A stretch of DNA of 64,000 nucleotides from CAIUGU01 sp965279735 (GTDB taxonomy: Bacteria > Pseudomonadota > Gammaproteobacteria > Steroidobacterales > Steroidobacteraceae). A program made the position numbers and the translations under genes. The notes under the pieces were generated by a model, which saw only the letters and a program-made list of their open reading frames with translations, made no database searches and was not told the DNA's origin. Below, one piece after another: positions 24,828 to 35,200 of this stretch. Where the stretch lies: the NCBI GenBank assembly GCA_965279735.1, contig OZ257260.1, positions 1,860,001 through 1,924,000 on the forward strand. Reading direction: 5' to 3'. How positions within the stretch are numbered: the first letter of the stretch is position 1; every line of letters begins with the position of its first letter.

Positions 24828-24938
24828 GGGCTTCGGGCCGCGAAGTGTTTTCGGAAACACCGTGAATACATCCCTGTAGGTTCCGGGTTCGGCTTCCTGC
24901 CTCACACGGTTCCGAAAACACTTCCCGACCCAAAGCCC
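24828..24938. repeat. Long imperfect inverted repeat between VWA and sigma genes
   Basis: The left arm (24828-24864) and right arm (24905-24938) are near-perfect reverse complements. Both carry GAAGTGTTTTCGGAA when read outward, and GGGCTTCGGG pairs with GGGCTTTGGG. The loop is 40 bases and contains GAATACATCCCTGTAGG. Transcribed leftward, it lies just after the VWA gene stop (24952), so it may act as a terminator or RNA-processing hairpin, and it precedes the sigma gene. Only one copy was noticed in this window. Confidence 0.7.
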
Positions 24939-24951
24939 ATTTCCCGATCCC

Positions 24952-26763
24952 TCAATCCCTCGCGACGCTCGGGTTTACGCGTCCCATGCGCTCGTCGCGT
25001 GCAGAGCCGAGCGACGGGGTGGGTTGGAGAGCCTGGGCCAGATCGACGAGGGCGAGGAACTCGCGGCGGTGGCCTTGGGAGTCGACGCTGGTCGTGGGCT
25101 TGGCGAGGGCGCGGATGTCGTCGTAGCCAAAGGCGCCGAGGTACTTCCCGCCCCGGAGTTTCTGGCCGAAGGCGGCAACGCTGGCTGCGAAGCGGAAATC
25201 GTTCGATTCGCGGCCTGAGGCGACCATCGAGCTGCGCTGGACGGGGAACTCGATCAGCTTGCTGGTATCGCCGCCGGAGGCACTGTCGGGGGCCTTGTAG
25301 CGAAGACGGACGAAAGCGAGTTCGCCGGAGGGTGAGGGATTCGCAGCGCGCGGGACTTCTTTGCCATAGCGAAGCGGATCGATCTTGCCGTGGCCGCCAG
25401 CGGGGACGACCTCATATAAAGCCGTGACGCGATGCCCTGCTCCGATGTCACCTGCGTCGACCTGGTCATTGTTGAAATCTTCGCGGGCAAGGATGCGGTT
25501 CTCGTAGCCGATCAAACGGTACTCGGCCACTAGGGCGGGATTGAATTCCACCTGGATCTTCACATCGCGGGCGATGGTGAAGAGCGTCGATGAGACTTCC
25601 TCGACCAGCACTTTCCGCGCTTCGGCGAGCGTATCGACATAGGCGTAGTTGCCGTTGCCTGCATCGGCGAGCTGCTCCATGAGATTCTCGTTGTAGTTGC
25701 CGGTGCCGAACCCGAGCGTCGTCAATGCCACGCCGGAGCTCCGCTCCCGCTCGGCGATATCGACGAGGGACTCGAAGTTCACGGTGCCGACATTGAAGTC
25801 ACCATCGGTCGCGAGGATCACCCGATTGATGCCGCCCTTGATGTAGGCATCACGGGCGAGACGATATGCGAGCTCGATCCCTGCTCCCCCGTTGGTTGAA
25901 CCGCCGGCTTCGAGATCGGCAATGGCACTGAGGATCCGCTGCTTCTGATCACCGGCAGTGGGTTCGAGCACGACGCCTGATGCGCCGGCATAAACGACCA
26001 TCGACACGCGATCTTTTGCCGAGAGCTGCTGCGTGAGCAGGCGGAACGCATTCTTCAGCAGTGGCAGCTTGTCAGGTGACTGCATGGAACCCGACACATC
26101 GATGAGGAACACAAGATTCGACGCCGGACGTTCCGCGGCAGGAACCGAATAGCCCTTGATCCCGATCCTGAGCAACATCGACTCAGGGTTCCATGGCGTC
26201 GCGGCGAGTTCAGTCGAAACACGGAACGGCGTGGCACGCGAGGCGGGTTCGGCATAGCTGTAGTCGAAGTAGTTCAGCATCTCCTCGACCCGTACCGCGT
26301 CTTCGGGCGGCAACTGGCCGGCATTGAGGAAGCGACGGACATTCGCGTAGGCGCCCGTATCGACATCGATTGAAAACGTGGAGACAGGCTGCTCGACCAC
26401 ACGATGTACGGGATTGTCATCGAGCGTCCCGTACTTCTCGGTGTTCTGCGGCAATGGCGCGACAAAGCAGCACGCAGGCGGCGCATAAGCGCGGAATGAG
26501 GCCACGCTGCCCGCACTGTTGATGGTGGCGGCATCGTGGGCCTGCTTCGATTCCTGCTCGCGCACGAGCGGCGCTGGCATCGGGGACACTTCCGTTCTGG
26601 CGGGTTCGGTCGTCGACTCATCGACAAGCAATCGCTGGCTGGGGAGCGTTACGTCCGCGCCATCTGTCCGGACCTCTTCCTGATGAGCAGCACAGGCGGC
26701 GAGCAGCGCGATTGAAACCGCAAGGATCAGCGGGCGGAGAGCGGTATTGACTGGCATCTTCAT
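24952..26763 (-). CDS. Von Willebrand factor type A domain lipoprotein (YfbK-like, DUF3520)
   Basis: A 603-residue protein starting at ATG 26763 after GAGGAACG. The lipoprotein signal is PLILAVSIALLAACAAH, with the lipobox Cys near residue 20. A YfbK-type N-terminal domain (about 115-215: STFSIDVDTGAYANVRRFL, VRVEEMLNYFDY) precedes the VWA domain (about 240-420), whose metal-site motif is FLIDVSGSMQ (DxSxS), with a downstream ILATDGDFN. The C-terminal DUF3520 region (about 440-600) includes YEVVPAG and AFGQKLRGG. Family members often sit beside ECF sigma factors, as here; their function is poorly defined. It is predicted to be periplasmic and membrane-anchored. Confidence 0.9.
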   Translation of the reverse strand: MKMPVNTALRPLILAVSIALLAACAAHQEEVRTDGADVTLPSQRLLVDESTTEPARTEVSPMPAPLVREQESKQAHDAATINSAGSVASFRAYAPPACCFVAPLPQNTEKYGTLDDNPVHRVVEQPVSTFSIDVDTGAYANVRRFLNAGQLPPEDAVRVEEMLNYFDYSYAEPASRATPFRVSTELAATPWNPESMLLRIGIKGYSVPAAERPASNLVFLIDVSGSMQSPDKLPLLKNAFRLLTQQLSAKDRVSMVVYAGASGVVLEPTAGDQKQRILSAIADLEAGGSTNGGAGIELAYRLARDAYIKGGINRVILATDGDFNVGTVNFESLVDIAERERSSGVALTTLGFGTGNYNENLMEQLADAGNGNYAYVDTLAEARKVLVEEVSSTLFTIARDVKIQVEFNPALVAEYRLIGYENRILAREDFNNDQVDAGDIGAGHRVTALYEVVPAGGHGKIDPLRYGKEVPRAANPSPSGELAFVRLRYKAPDSASGGDTSKLIEFPVQRSSMVASGRESNDFRFAASVAAFGQKLRGGKYLGAFGYDDIRALAKPTTSVDSQGHRREFLALVDLAQALQPTPSLGSARDERMGRVNPSVARD

Positions 26764-26813
26764 GGGTCGTTCCTCGATTTCAGGGTAAGGGCGACTGTTC
26801 GCCGTCTGCTGCA

Positions 26814-26844
26814 CTAACGCCCGCAGGGTTGAAATCGGGTTAAC
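26814..26844 (-). promoter_or_regulatory. Possible ECF promoter of the VWA gene
   Basis: On the reverse strand GTTAACC (26844-26838) and CGTTAG (26819-26814) lie 18 bases apart, about 50 bases before the VWA start. They are unlike the motif of the first sigma factor. No second copy was found before the adjacent sigma gene, so this is only a guess. Confidence 0.25.
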
Positions 26845-26866
26845 GGAGCCTCAGATTCCTGATCTC

Positions 26867-27664
26867 ATGAATATGTCGCCCTCGTCCTCCCGCATGCCCG
26901 CCGTGTTCCTCGGACACGGTAGCCCCATGAATGCTCTTGAACAGAACCGCTATACGGGGGTTTGGGCCAGGCTGGGGCAGAACGCCCCGAGGCCGAAGGC
27001 CATCCTGTGCATCTCGGCGCACTGGTACGTGAAACAGACGGCAGTCACGGCCCAGTCACAGCCGCCGACCATCCACGATTTCTACGGCTTTCCGCAGCCC
27101 TTGTTCGATTTCCAGTATCCCGCTGCGGGTTCAGAAGCACTCGTGAAGCGCGTGCAGGACATCGTGACGGCGACGCCAGTACGCGCAGACAGCGACTGGG
27201 GCCTGGATCATGGAGCGTGGTCGGTGCTGACCCACGTGTATCCGCAGGCGGATGTTCCGGTGGTGCAGCTGAGCATCGATGCAACGCGTCCACCCGCGTG
27301 GCATTACGCCCTCGGGCGTTCGCTCGCCCCGTTGCGTGACGAAGGCTTCCTGATTCTGGGAAGCGGTAACGTGGTCCACAACCTGCGGCGCCTGCAGAAC
27401 AATGGTCCTTGGGATTGGGCAACCTGCTTCAACGATCGTGTGCGGGAACTGATCCTGCGTGGCGAACATGAACCACTGCAGGACTACCTGACATTGGGCG
27501 AAGAGGCGCGTCTGTCAGTCCCGACGCCTGAACACTACCTGCCTTTGCTTTATGTGCTCGGTGCGCAGCGGGAGGACGAACAGGCCAGCATTCTGGTCGA
27601 TGGCATCGACCTCGGCTCCATCAGCATGCTGTCGGTCGCGACGGGATCAGCCTCAGCCGGCTAA
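26867..27664 (+). CDS. ygiD: LigB/YgiD-family extradiol dioxygenase (4,5-DOPA dioxygenase-like)
   Basis: A 265-residue class III ring-cleaving dioxygenase. Metal-binding His residues are visible in VFLGHGSPMNAL, ILCISAHWYVKQ and LGSGNVVHNLRRL, with LDHGAWSVLTHVYP in the middle. It is close to E. coli YgiD (zinc-dependent DOPA 4,5-dioxygenase). It would open a catechol ring next to a hydroxyl; the natural substrate is unknown. Alternative in-frame ATGs exist at 26873 and 26894; no strong ribosome site decides. The 3' end overlaps the convergent HDOD gene by 12 bases. Confidence 0.88.
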   Translation: MNMSPSSSRMPAVFLGHGSPMNALEQNRYTGVWARLGQNAPRPKAILCISAHWYVKQTAVTAQSQPPTIHDFYGFPQPLFDFQYPAAGSEALVKRVQDIVTATPVRADSDWGLDHGAWSVLTHVYPQADVPVVQLSIDATRPPAWHYALGRSLAPLRDEGFLILGSGNVVHNLRRLQNNGPWDWATCFNDRVRELILRGEHEPLQDYLTLGEEARLSVPTPEHYLPLLYVLGAQREDEQASILVDGIDLGSISMLSVATGSASAG

Positions 27665-28522
27665 CGCGGCCTGCAGCTCGGCGATGTCGGCTTCACTCGC
27701 GGCGATGATGTCGGTCCAATTCGCGTCGCCCAGACCCAATCGCGCCAATGCCATGGGAACCGGCGACTGTGCACCCGCTGTCACTCCGGCAGCGAGCTGC
27801 TCGCTGATCGTCAATGCTACAGCCAGGACATCTGCGAGTTCCGCAGCGCCCCGCCGCGTGTGTTCGATGTCCGACTGCTGACCGATCGCCTCCACCACTT
27901 CTTCCGGCAAACCCCAGTTCTCGGCAATGCTGCGTCCGACATTGGGACTCCAGTGGCGCAAGAGCATGTCCCGGACTTCGATGTCCTTGAGCGCACCGGA
28001 TTCCGCCTGCGCACGCGCGAGGATGTACACGCTGCCGATGTTGTGCAGCAGGCCCGCGAGCATCGCGAGATCGGGATTGAGGCGGGTCCGGGCGGCCAGA
28101 ACGCGACTGATCGCCGCGACCTGCGTGCTTCGCCGCCACAGACGTTCGAGGTCGGGAATGATGTGCTTGAAGAGCGTCGCCTTGCGCAACTGGCTGAGCG
28201 CAAACGCGAGCGCTGCGGAGCGGACATTGGACAGGCCGATTCGGGTCACCGCACTCTTGAGATCCGTGACCGGCTTGCCGCCGTAGCCCATCGCTGGCGA
28301 ATTGGCCATTACGAGAATGCGGGCCGCAAGACCTGCTTCGGCACCGGCAATGCGTGCGATTCGTTCAACACTGGCCGATTCGTCATCCAGTGCCTGCCGC
28401 ATCTGCATGGCAACATCCGGAAAGGACGGGAGATCCACCTCGCCGGATGACAGCTCATTGGCAAGTGACCGGACGAATTCGAACGCCTCGACATGCAGGT
28501 CGTGTGCAGCAGTAACAGTCAT
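27653..28522 (-). CDS. HDOD-domain signalling protein
   Basis: A 289-residue protein dominated by an HDOD domain (about 25-225): LPSFPDVAMQMRQALDDESA, IARIAGAEAGLAARILVMAN, AVTRIGLSNVRSAALAFAL and LAGLLHNIGSVYILAR. The HD metal residues are not all retained, as is usual for HDOD. Such proteins act in signalling with c-di-GMP systems. It lies 24 bases after an EAL gene on the same strand, so the two are probably co-transcribed. Confidence 0.88.
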   Translation of the reverse strand: MTVTAAHDLHVEAFEFVRSLANELSSGEVDLPSFPDVAMQMRQALDDESASVERIARIAGAEAGLAARILVMANSPAMGYGGKPVTDLKSAVTRIGLSNVRSAALAFALSQLRKATLFKHIIPDLERLWRRSTQVAAISRVLAARTRLNPDLAMLAGLLHNIGSVYILARAQAESGALKDIEVRDMLLRHWSPNVGRSIAENWGLPEEVVEAIGQQSDIEHTRRGAAELADVLAVALTISEQLAAGVTAGAQSPVPMALARLGLGDANWTDIIAASEADIAELQAALAG

Positions 28523-28546
28523 GGGTGCAACTCTGATGGTGGAGGA

Positions 28547-29821
28547 TCAGTGATCCACATCGGCAATGTTTACACGTCGTGACGCATCCTTGCGCATCGC
28601 GCTGAGTACCTGTTCAAGCGGTTCGGGGCGGGCAAAAACATACCCCTGCGCATAGTCGATGCCGAGCGAGCGCACCTTGCGGGCGATGCCTTCGTTCTCG
28701 ACGAACACGGCAACGGTATCCATGCCGCGGCTCTTCGCGGCATGCACGAGGGCTCGCGCCTTCTCCTCGGATTGGCCGTTGGTGAGGATGTTGCGGATGA
28801 GGCTGCCATCGAGCTTGATGCGCGTCACGGGGAATTCGTCAAGGCAGGCGAGCGAGCTGCTTCCCGCGCCGAAGTCGTCGAGCGCCACACCGCAGCCGAG
28901 CTGCCGCAACTGCCGCATCATGTCCGCTGCCTGCGAAACATTGGCGAGCGCCGTCTGCTCTGCAATCTCGAGGGTGATGCGCGCAGGAGGAATGCCGGCG
29001 CTCGAGAGGCGTTCTGCCAAGCGCTGCACGAACAGCCGGTCACCGAGTGATTGCCCCGACATGTTGATGGCGATGGAGATTTCGCTGCTGCGGAACAGGT
29101 TCGCGAGCGGCGCGAGCATGGAGATCGCATGTTCCGTCACCCAGCGGTCCACCGCGGGCATCAACTGGTAACGATAGGCCGCCGAGAGGAACTCCTCCGG
29201 GGCAACGATGTGTCCATCCTCTTCACGCAGGCGGACGAGCAGTTCATACCCCGAGGGTTTCTTGAAGTCCTGCAACGGCATGATGCGCTGTGCATAGAGC
29301 TGCATGCGGTCCTGCTCGAGCGCCTCACGCAGCCAGTCGATGACGGCATCGCTGCTGTCGAGTTTCGGCTTCGCAGGAGCAGGAGGGTCGACGTGGACTG
29401 CCGCAGGCCTTTGGCTGAGTCCTGCAAGATCGCGCTTCAGGAGTGGCAGAACGCTATGCAGACGATTCGCCGCGACGAAGGCGGGATCCGGCCACAACCG
29501 GGAATTCGCGACGTCCGGAATATGGGCCAGCAGCACGCCCATCAGGGCATCGTTCGTGCCGCGCAACTCCAGACAGACCAATCGACTTTCGTCCATGTTG
29601 CGGCTGTGCACGGTTCCGGCGGAAGAACTGCGGGACGCCAGGCGAAGGTCACGAATCCACGCCTCGGCCAGCGCGACAGGAAATTCGCCCGTTGCCCCAA
29701 GGGTTTTCGAAGCGGCATCGGCAAGGGCAAACCCGCACGCTTCGGGGAGCAGGTGGGCGAGCAGGCCTGCATAAGGATCAAAAAGACGCTGGACTTCGGG
29801 AATGGGTGAGACGGAGTTCAC
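28547..29821 (-). CDS. EAL-domain protein, probably catalytically impaired
   Basis: A 424-residue protein starting at GTG 29821. The N-terminal domain (about 1-150) is paralogous to that of the next upstream protein (both begin NSVS and continue with a YAxLxxxLL pattern). The EAL domain spans about 165-415. Motifs present are YELLVRL, INMSGQSLGD, LEIAEQTA, LDDFGAGSSSLACL, RIKLDGS and YAQGYVFARPEPL. The motif expected as VAEFVE reads VAVFVE: a GAG codon in the paralog is GTG here. That Glu is conserved in active phosphodiesterases, so this copy may bind rather than hydrolyse c-di-GMP. Confidence 0.9.
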   Translation of the reverse strand: MNSVSPIPEVQRLFDPYAGLLAHLLPEACGFALADAASKTLGATGEFPVALAEAWIRDLRLASRSSSAGTVHSRNMDESRLVCLELRGTNDALMGVLLAHIPDVANSRLWPDPAFVAANRLHSVLPLLKRDLAGLSQRPAAVHVDPPAPAKPKLDSSDAVIDWLREALEQDRMQLYAQRIMPLQDFKKPSGYELLVRLREEDGHIVAPEEFLSAAYRYQLMPAVDRWVTEHAISMLAPLANLFRSSEISIAINMSGQSLGDRLFVQRLAERLSSAGIPPARITLEIAEQTALANVSQAADMMRQLRQLGCGVALDDFGAGSSSLACLDEFPVTRIKLDGSLIRNILTNGQSEEKARALVHAAKSRGMDTVAVFVENEGIARKVRSLGIDYAQGYVFARPEPLEQVLSAMRKDASRRVNIADVDH

Positions 29822-29947
29822 GGTGTTTCTGGCCTCGAGTCTTGCGCGCAGCCGTTCAGTGGCGGGTAACCTCCGTTACCAGTTTCCCTTATCGGCAGGA
29901 GTCGAAAAGACTGGAGAGGAAGCCGGCAAGTCCCCGTGATCGGAGGT

Positions 29948-32158
29948 TCAGATGTCGAATTCGAACCGGTGTGGACGATCGACCTCTGCCTGCTGCACCG
30001 CACGGAGAACATCTTCCAGCGGTTCCGGTTTCCCGAATGCGTAACCCTGGGCGTAGTCGATCCCGAGGCTCCGGACCTTGCGGGCGATCAGGTCGTTCTC
30101 GACGAACTCGGCCACGGTGTCGATGTCCATGCCCTTTGCCAGCTGCACGATCGCCTTCACTGTCTCTTCGGAACGTGTGCTCGTCAGGATGTCGCGCACG
30201 AAGCTGCCGTCGATCTTGACGCGAGTCACCGGAAAGCCCTTGAGATAGGTCAGGGAATTGACGCCCGTGCCAAAGTCGTCGAGAGCGATGCGGCAGCCGA
30301 GCTGGCGGAGCCTGCGGACCATCTCGATGGCATGTGCCATGTTGCTGACTGCTGTCTGCTCCGTGATCTCGACGGTAATGTTGCCGGGAGCCACGCCGGA
30401 CGCCGCGAGCTGATCGGTGAACCGCTGCATGAATGCGGCGTCGCCGAGCGACTGACCGGAAACGTTGATCGACATCGAGATGCCATCGCGCAGCAGCATG
30501 CCGGAAAACGGCGCCAGCTGTCGCAAAGCGCGATCGACCACCCACCGGTCGAGGGAAGGGAGCAACTGGTAGCGCTGCGCCGCCGAGATGAATTCCGCAG
30601 GCGATACGATCTGCCCGTCCTCGTCCCGCATGCGCACGAGAATCTCGTAACCGCACGCCTTGTCCGGATGCTTTAGCGAAGCAATCTTCTGCGCATAGAG
30701 GACCATGCGATCGGCCTTGAGCGCTGCCCGCAGGCGCCCGACTGCCATGACGTCGTCCTGACGACGCATCATGCTGGAGTCTGCCGTTGCGTAGACTTCG
30801 ACACGGCCCCTGCCGCGATCCTTCGCGGTCTTGCAGGCAAGTTCGGCGGCTGCCAGCGCTCGTGGCAAAGCCTGCGGAATATCCATCAGCGCTGCCACCC
30901 CGCAACTCAGCGATATCTCGGCCTTCTGGTCAGCCGTGCCCATGCTGATCTGGGAGGCGGCACGCTGCAGCGCCATCGCAATCGACACGGCGATGTCTGG
31001 ATGCGCGTCCCGCAACACCACGGCAAACCGGTCCCCCGAGACGCGCGCGGCCAGGGCGTTTTCCGGAATGAGCGGCGGAGAGAGCAGATCCGCGACGCGG
31101 ACGATGACTTCATCGCCAATCTCGAAACCGTGTACTTCGTTGACGAGATGCAGACGATCTATATCGACATAGATCACGCTGCCTTCCGGACCTGCTTCCG
31201 CGCCACCTCGGCCAAACTGCTGCTCAAGGGCGGTGCGGGTGTACAGACCGGTGGCCAGGTCGAACTGGGTTTCGAGCATCGCTGCGGCCTGGCGTCCCAG
31301 ATGCCGCCCGAGAAAGGTATGACGGCTGGCAAATTCCGGCGCCTGCATGGGATTGAAGAAGGCGATCAGGCCAATCACGCGGCCGGCAGGCTGTATGACA
31401 GGCACGGCCATCATCCTGCAGAGCTGCATTCCCCGGGCTGCCTGCGGCGGTGAGTTCACGACCAGTGGCTTCTCACGTCGCTGCACCCAGGTCAGGAGGT
31501 GTCCGCTGGTCAGTGCGAACGATTCTGCAAGGCCGGGTTCGGAAGTGGCGGCGTGGACGATGGAGATTCGCTTTTCAGGAATGACAATGGCACCGAACGC
31601 TGCGCCAAGGCGCTCGCATCCGGCGACGAGAAGCGCCTTCACGCTTTCATCATCTCCTGAATTCGTCCCGATCCTTGTGGTGAAACCGAAGAGCCATTCG
31701 AGCTCCTGGGTTCTTTCCGACAGGACCTGCGTGCGGCTCGAGGTTTTTGCCGCGGTCGACAGTTCACGAAACAGGATGGGCAGGCCGGCACTCAGGCGGG
31801 TCGCCACCACCGAAGCGGGCTTGCTGCCCAATTTGACCCAGGTAGCTTCAGCCAGCTGGACCGCGACGACCCCCATCAGACGTCCCTTCGAGTCGCGCAT
31901 TGTCAGGGCAACCGCAAAGACGGGTCCGTCCAGCTGCGTCTCGTAGACCTTTCTGCCGGAATCGGCGGCAAGGATCGCCAACCCTGCCAACCACCGGTCG
32001 AGCGCCTTGGCCTGCAGGCGACCATTGCCCTGGAGCAGTTGCAATCCACCATCGTAGAAACCGAAGGCAGCCGTGCAGCCCAGCAGTCGTCCGAACAGCT
32101 CGGCGTAGGTGTCGTACAGGCGAGGCTGTTCGGTGGCTCTGGCTGAGACGCTGTTCAC
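29948..32158 (-). CDS. GAF-like/GGDEF(degenerate)-EAL protein
   Basis: A 736-residue protein. GTG 32158 is chosen because the protein then begins like its downstream paralog (NSVS); the frame is open upstream into the metH 3' end. It has an N-terminal domain shared with that paralog (about 1-150), a GAF-like middle (about 165-310), a GGDEF domain (about 315-465) and an EAL domain (about 480-730). The GGDEF signature reads VSGDRFAVVL, so cyclase activity is doubtful. EAL residues look complete: YEILVRM, INVSGQSLGD, VEITEQTA, LDDFGTGVNSL, RVKIDGS, VAEFVEND and YAQGYAFGKPEPL. Net phosphodiesterase activity is predicted. Confidence 0.9.
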   Translation of the reverse strand: MNSVSARATEQPRLYDTYAELFGRLLGCTAAFGFYDGGLQLLQGNGRLQAKALDRWLAGLAILAADSGRKVYETQLDGPVFAVALTMRDSKGRLMGVVAVQLAEATWVKLGSKPASVVATRLSAGLPILFRELSTAAKTSSRTQVLSERTQELEWLFGFTTRIGTNSGDDESVKALLVAGCERLGAAFGAIVIPEKRISIVHAATSEPGLAESFALTSGHLLTWVQRREKPLVVNSPPQAARGMQLCRMMAVPVIQPAGRVIGLIAFFNPMQAPEFASRHTFLGRHLGRQAAAMLETQFDLATGLYTRTALEQQFGRGGAEAGPEGSVIYVDIDRLHLVNEVHGFEIGDEVIVRVADLLSPPLIPENALAARVSGDRFAVVLRDAHPDIAVSIAMALQRAASQISMGTADQKAEISLSCGVAALMDIPQALPRALAAAELACKTAKDRGRGRVEVYATADSSMMRRQDDVMAVGRLRAALKADRMVLYAQKIASLKHPDKACGYEILVRMRDEDGQIVSPAEFISAAQRYQLLPSLDRWVVDRALRQLAPFSGMLLRDGISMSINVSGQSLGDAAFMQRFTDQLAASGVAPGNITVEITEQTAVSNMAHAIEMVRRLRQLGCRIALDDFGTGVNSLTYLKGFPVTRVKIDGSFVRDILTSTRSEETVKAIVQLAKGMDIDTVAEFVENDLIARKVRSLGIDYAQGYAFGKPEPLEDVLRAVQQAEVDRPHRFEFDI

Positions 32159-32291
32159 GATCGGGAGGTTTCCGGAGCGAAGATGTAAGGATTGATTCCG
32201 CTCTGCCTGTATCGACCGGCCAGCTCCTTGACTGGAGTCCTGCTCCGAAAGATTCCTTAAGTACTTCCCCCTATCGAAAACGGCTATGGCG

Positions 32292-35200
32292 TCAGGCCGC
32301 ATCCTCGCGAGGCACTGGCTGGGCAGGCAGCACGTCATACCCCAGATTCGGTGCGAGCCAGCGCTCGGCCTCCTCGACTGAAACGCCCTTCCTCTGCGCG
32401 TAGCTGTGGACCTGGTCTTTGTCTATCTGCCCCACCGCGAAATACCGGGCATCGGGATGCGACAGATACCACCCACTGACAGCGGCGGTCGGGTACATGG
32501 CAAACGATTCGGTGAGGCGAATGCCGGTCGTGCGATCGGCATCGAGCAACTGCCACAAAGTTGCCTTCTCGGTGTGATCGGGACAGGCGGGATACCCGGG
32601 CGCCGGGCGAATACCGCGATATTTCTCATCCACAAGTTGCTCACCGCCCAGCCGCTCTTCGGGGGCGTAGCCCCAGAACTCGCGACGGATGCGTTCATGC
32701 GACCGTTCCGCCAGTGCTTCCGCGAGACGATCGGCCAGTGCTTTCAGCATGATGGATGAGTAATCGTCGTGGCCTTCGGCAAACCGTTTGAGCGGCTGTT
32801 CGATCCCGAAGCCCGTTGATACCGCAAACGCTCCTATGTAATCGGCGACACCCGATGATTTCGGAGCAATGAAATCGGCGAGGCAGAGATGCGACTGCCC
32901 TTCTGGCTTGTCCTTCTGCTGCCGCAGGAAATGCAGCCGCGTCAGCACTTCGGTGCGCGATTCATCGGTATAGATCTCGACATCGTCATCCACCGTATTG
33001 GCCGGATAGAGGCCGATGACGCCCTTCGCGTTAAGCCAACGCTCGCGAACGATCAGCTTCAGCATCCTGCGCGCTTCGGCGTAAAGATCGCTGGCCTGCT
33101 CGCCAACTACATCGTCGTTAAGAATGTCAGGGAACTTGCCGGCGAACTCCCAGGCATTGAAGAACGGCATCCAGTCGATATACCGGGTCAGTTCTTCGAG
33201 CGGCTGTTCGAAAGCGCGGACACCCAACATCCGTGGCACCGGCGGACGATAGTCAGCCCATGCCACCGGAAACCGGTTGGCACGTGCCTGCGCGATACTG
33301 AGCCGGGGAGATTTCACTTTGCGACCCGCGTGTTGCTCACGACGCGTCTGGTGATCGGACTTGATCTTCGCCAGGTACTCCACACGCGTCTGCGGCGTGA
33401 TGAGTTGCTGGCAAACACCCACCGACCGGGAAGCGTCCTTCACGTAGACGACCGGGCCCGCGTACTGCGGATCGATCTTGACGGCAGTGTGAGCCGGTGA
33501 AGTCGTAGCGCCCCCGATCAACAGCGGCTGCGTGAACCCGAGGCGCTGCATCTCTCTCGCTACGTGCACCATCTCGTCGAGCGAGGGAGTAATGAGGCCC
33601 GAGAGGCCGACCATGTCCGCCTCTTCACGCCGGGCCGTTTCGAGGATGCGCTCGCACGAGACCATCACCCCGAGGTCGATCACCTCGAAGTTGTTGCACT
33701 GGAGGACGACACCGACGATGTTCTTGCCGATGTCGTGCACATCGCCCTTGACCGTCGCGAGCACGACTTTGCCGTTGGAACGTGAACCTCCGCCAGCCGC
33801 CTTCTGCTCCTCGATATAAGGAATCAGGTGTGCGACGGCCTTCTTCATGACACGTGCCGACTTGACGACTTGCGGCAGGAACATCTTGCCTGCGCCGAAC
33901 AGATCGCCGACGACGTTCATGCCGTCCATCAACGGGCCTTCGATCACCGAGATCGGATGTGCGAATTCGAGCCGTGCAGCTTCCGTATCGGCCACCACGA
34001 ACTCATCAATGCCTTTGACGAGCGCGTGCTCCAGTCGCTTGATCACCGGCCAGCTTCGCCAGGCCAGATCCTCGGCCTTCTTCTGCCCCGCCTCGCCCTT
34101 GTAGCGGCCGGCGATTTCAAGCAGCCGTTCGGTCGCGTCTGCACGGCGATTGAGGATGACGTCTTCCACGCGGTCTTTCAGCTCGGTTTCGATGTTCTCG
34201 TAGATGGCGAGCTGACCCGCGTTCACGATGCCCATCGTCATCCCCGCCTTGATGGCGTGGTAGAGGAACACGGAATGCATGGCCTCGCGCACCGGATCGT
34301 TGCCCCGGAACGAGAACGACACGTTGCTAACGCCACCGCTGATCAGGGCGTGCGGACAGGTGCGGCGGATCTCCGCGGTCGCCTCGATGAAATCGACCGA
34401 GTAGTTGTTGTGTTCCTCGATGCCAGTCGCCACCGCAAAGATGTTCGGATCGAAGATGATGTCCTCGGGCGGGAAATCCACCTGTTCTGTCAGAATCCGG
34501 TAGGACCGCTGGCAGATCGACACCTTGCGCTCGACGGTATCGGCCTGGCCTTTCTCGTCGAACGCCATGACGACAACGGCAGCGCCATAGGCCCGGACTT
34601 TGCGCGCCTGCGCGAGGAAGCTCTCTTCGCCTTCCTTCAGGCTGATGGAGTTCACTACGCTCTTGCCCTGCACGCACTTGAGGCCGGCTTCGATCACCGA
34701 CCACTTTGAAGAATCGATCATCACCGGGACACGCGAGATGTCCGGCTCGGAGGCAATCAGGTTGAGGAACCGGACCATGGCAGCCTCGGAATCGAGCATG
34801 CCTTCGTCCATGTTGATGTCGATGATCTGCGCACCGCTCGCCACCTGCTGGCGGGCAATATCGAGCGCCGCGTTGTAGTCATCCGCTTCGATCAGCTTGC
34901 GAAACTTCGCAGAACCGGTGACGTTGGTGCGCTCGCCCACGTTCACGAAGAGACTCTCGGGGCCAATGTTCAACGGTTCGAGACCACTCAGGCGACAGCG
35001 GACTTCCAGCGTCGACGGCTGACGTGGGGCGAACATCGCGATGGCTTCGCGGATGTGATGAATATGGTCCGGCGTCGTGCCGCAGCAGCCTCCCACGATA
35101 TTCACGAAGCCGCTCATCGCGTAGTCCTTGATCAGATCGCCCGTCTCGCACGCGGTCTCGTCGTACTCGCCGAAGGCATTCGGCAGCCCGGCATTCGGAT

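Noticed and set aside
33828..34709. Plus-strand open frame of 293 codons inside metH
   Set aside because: It is antisense to a clearly conserved part of metH, rich in His/Arg from reversed codons, and lacks a ribosome site.
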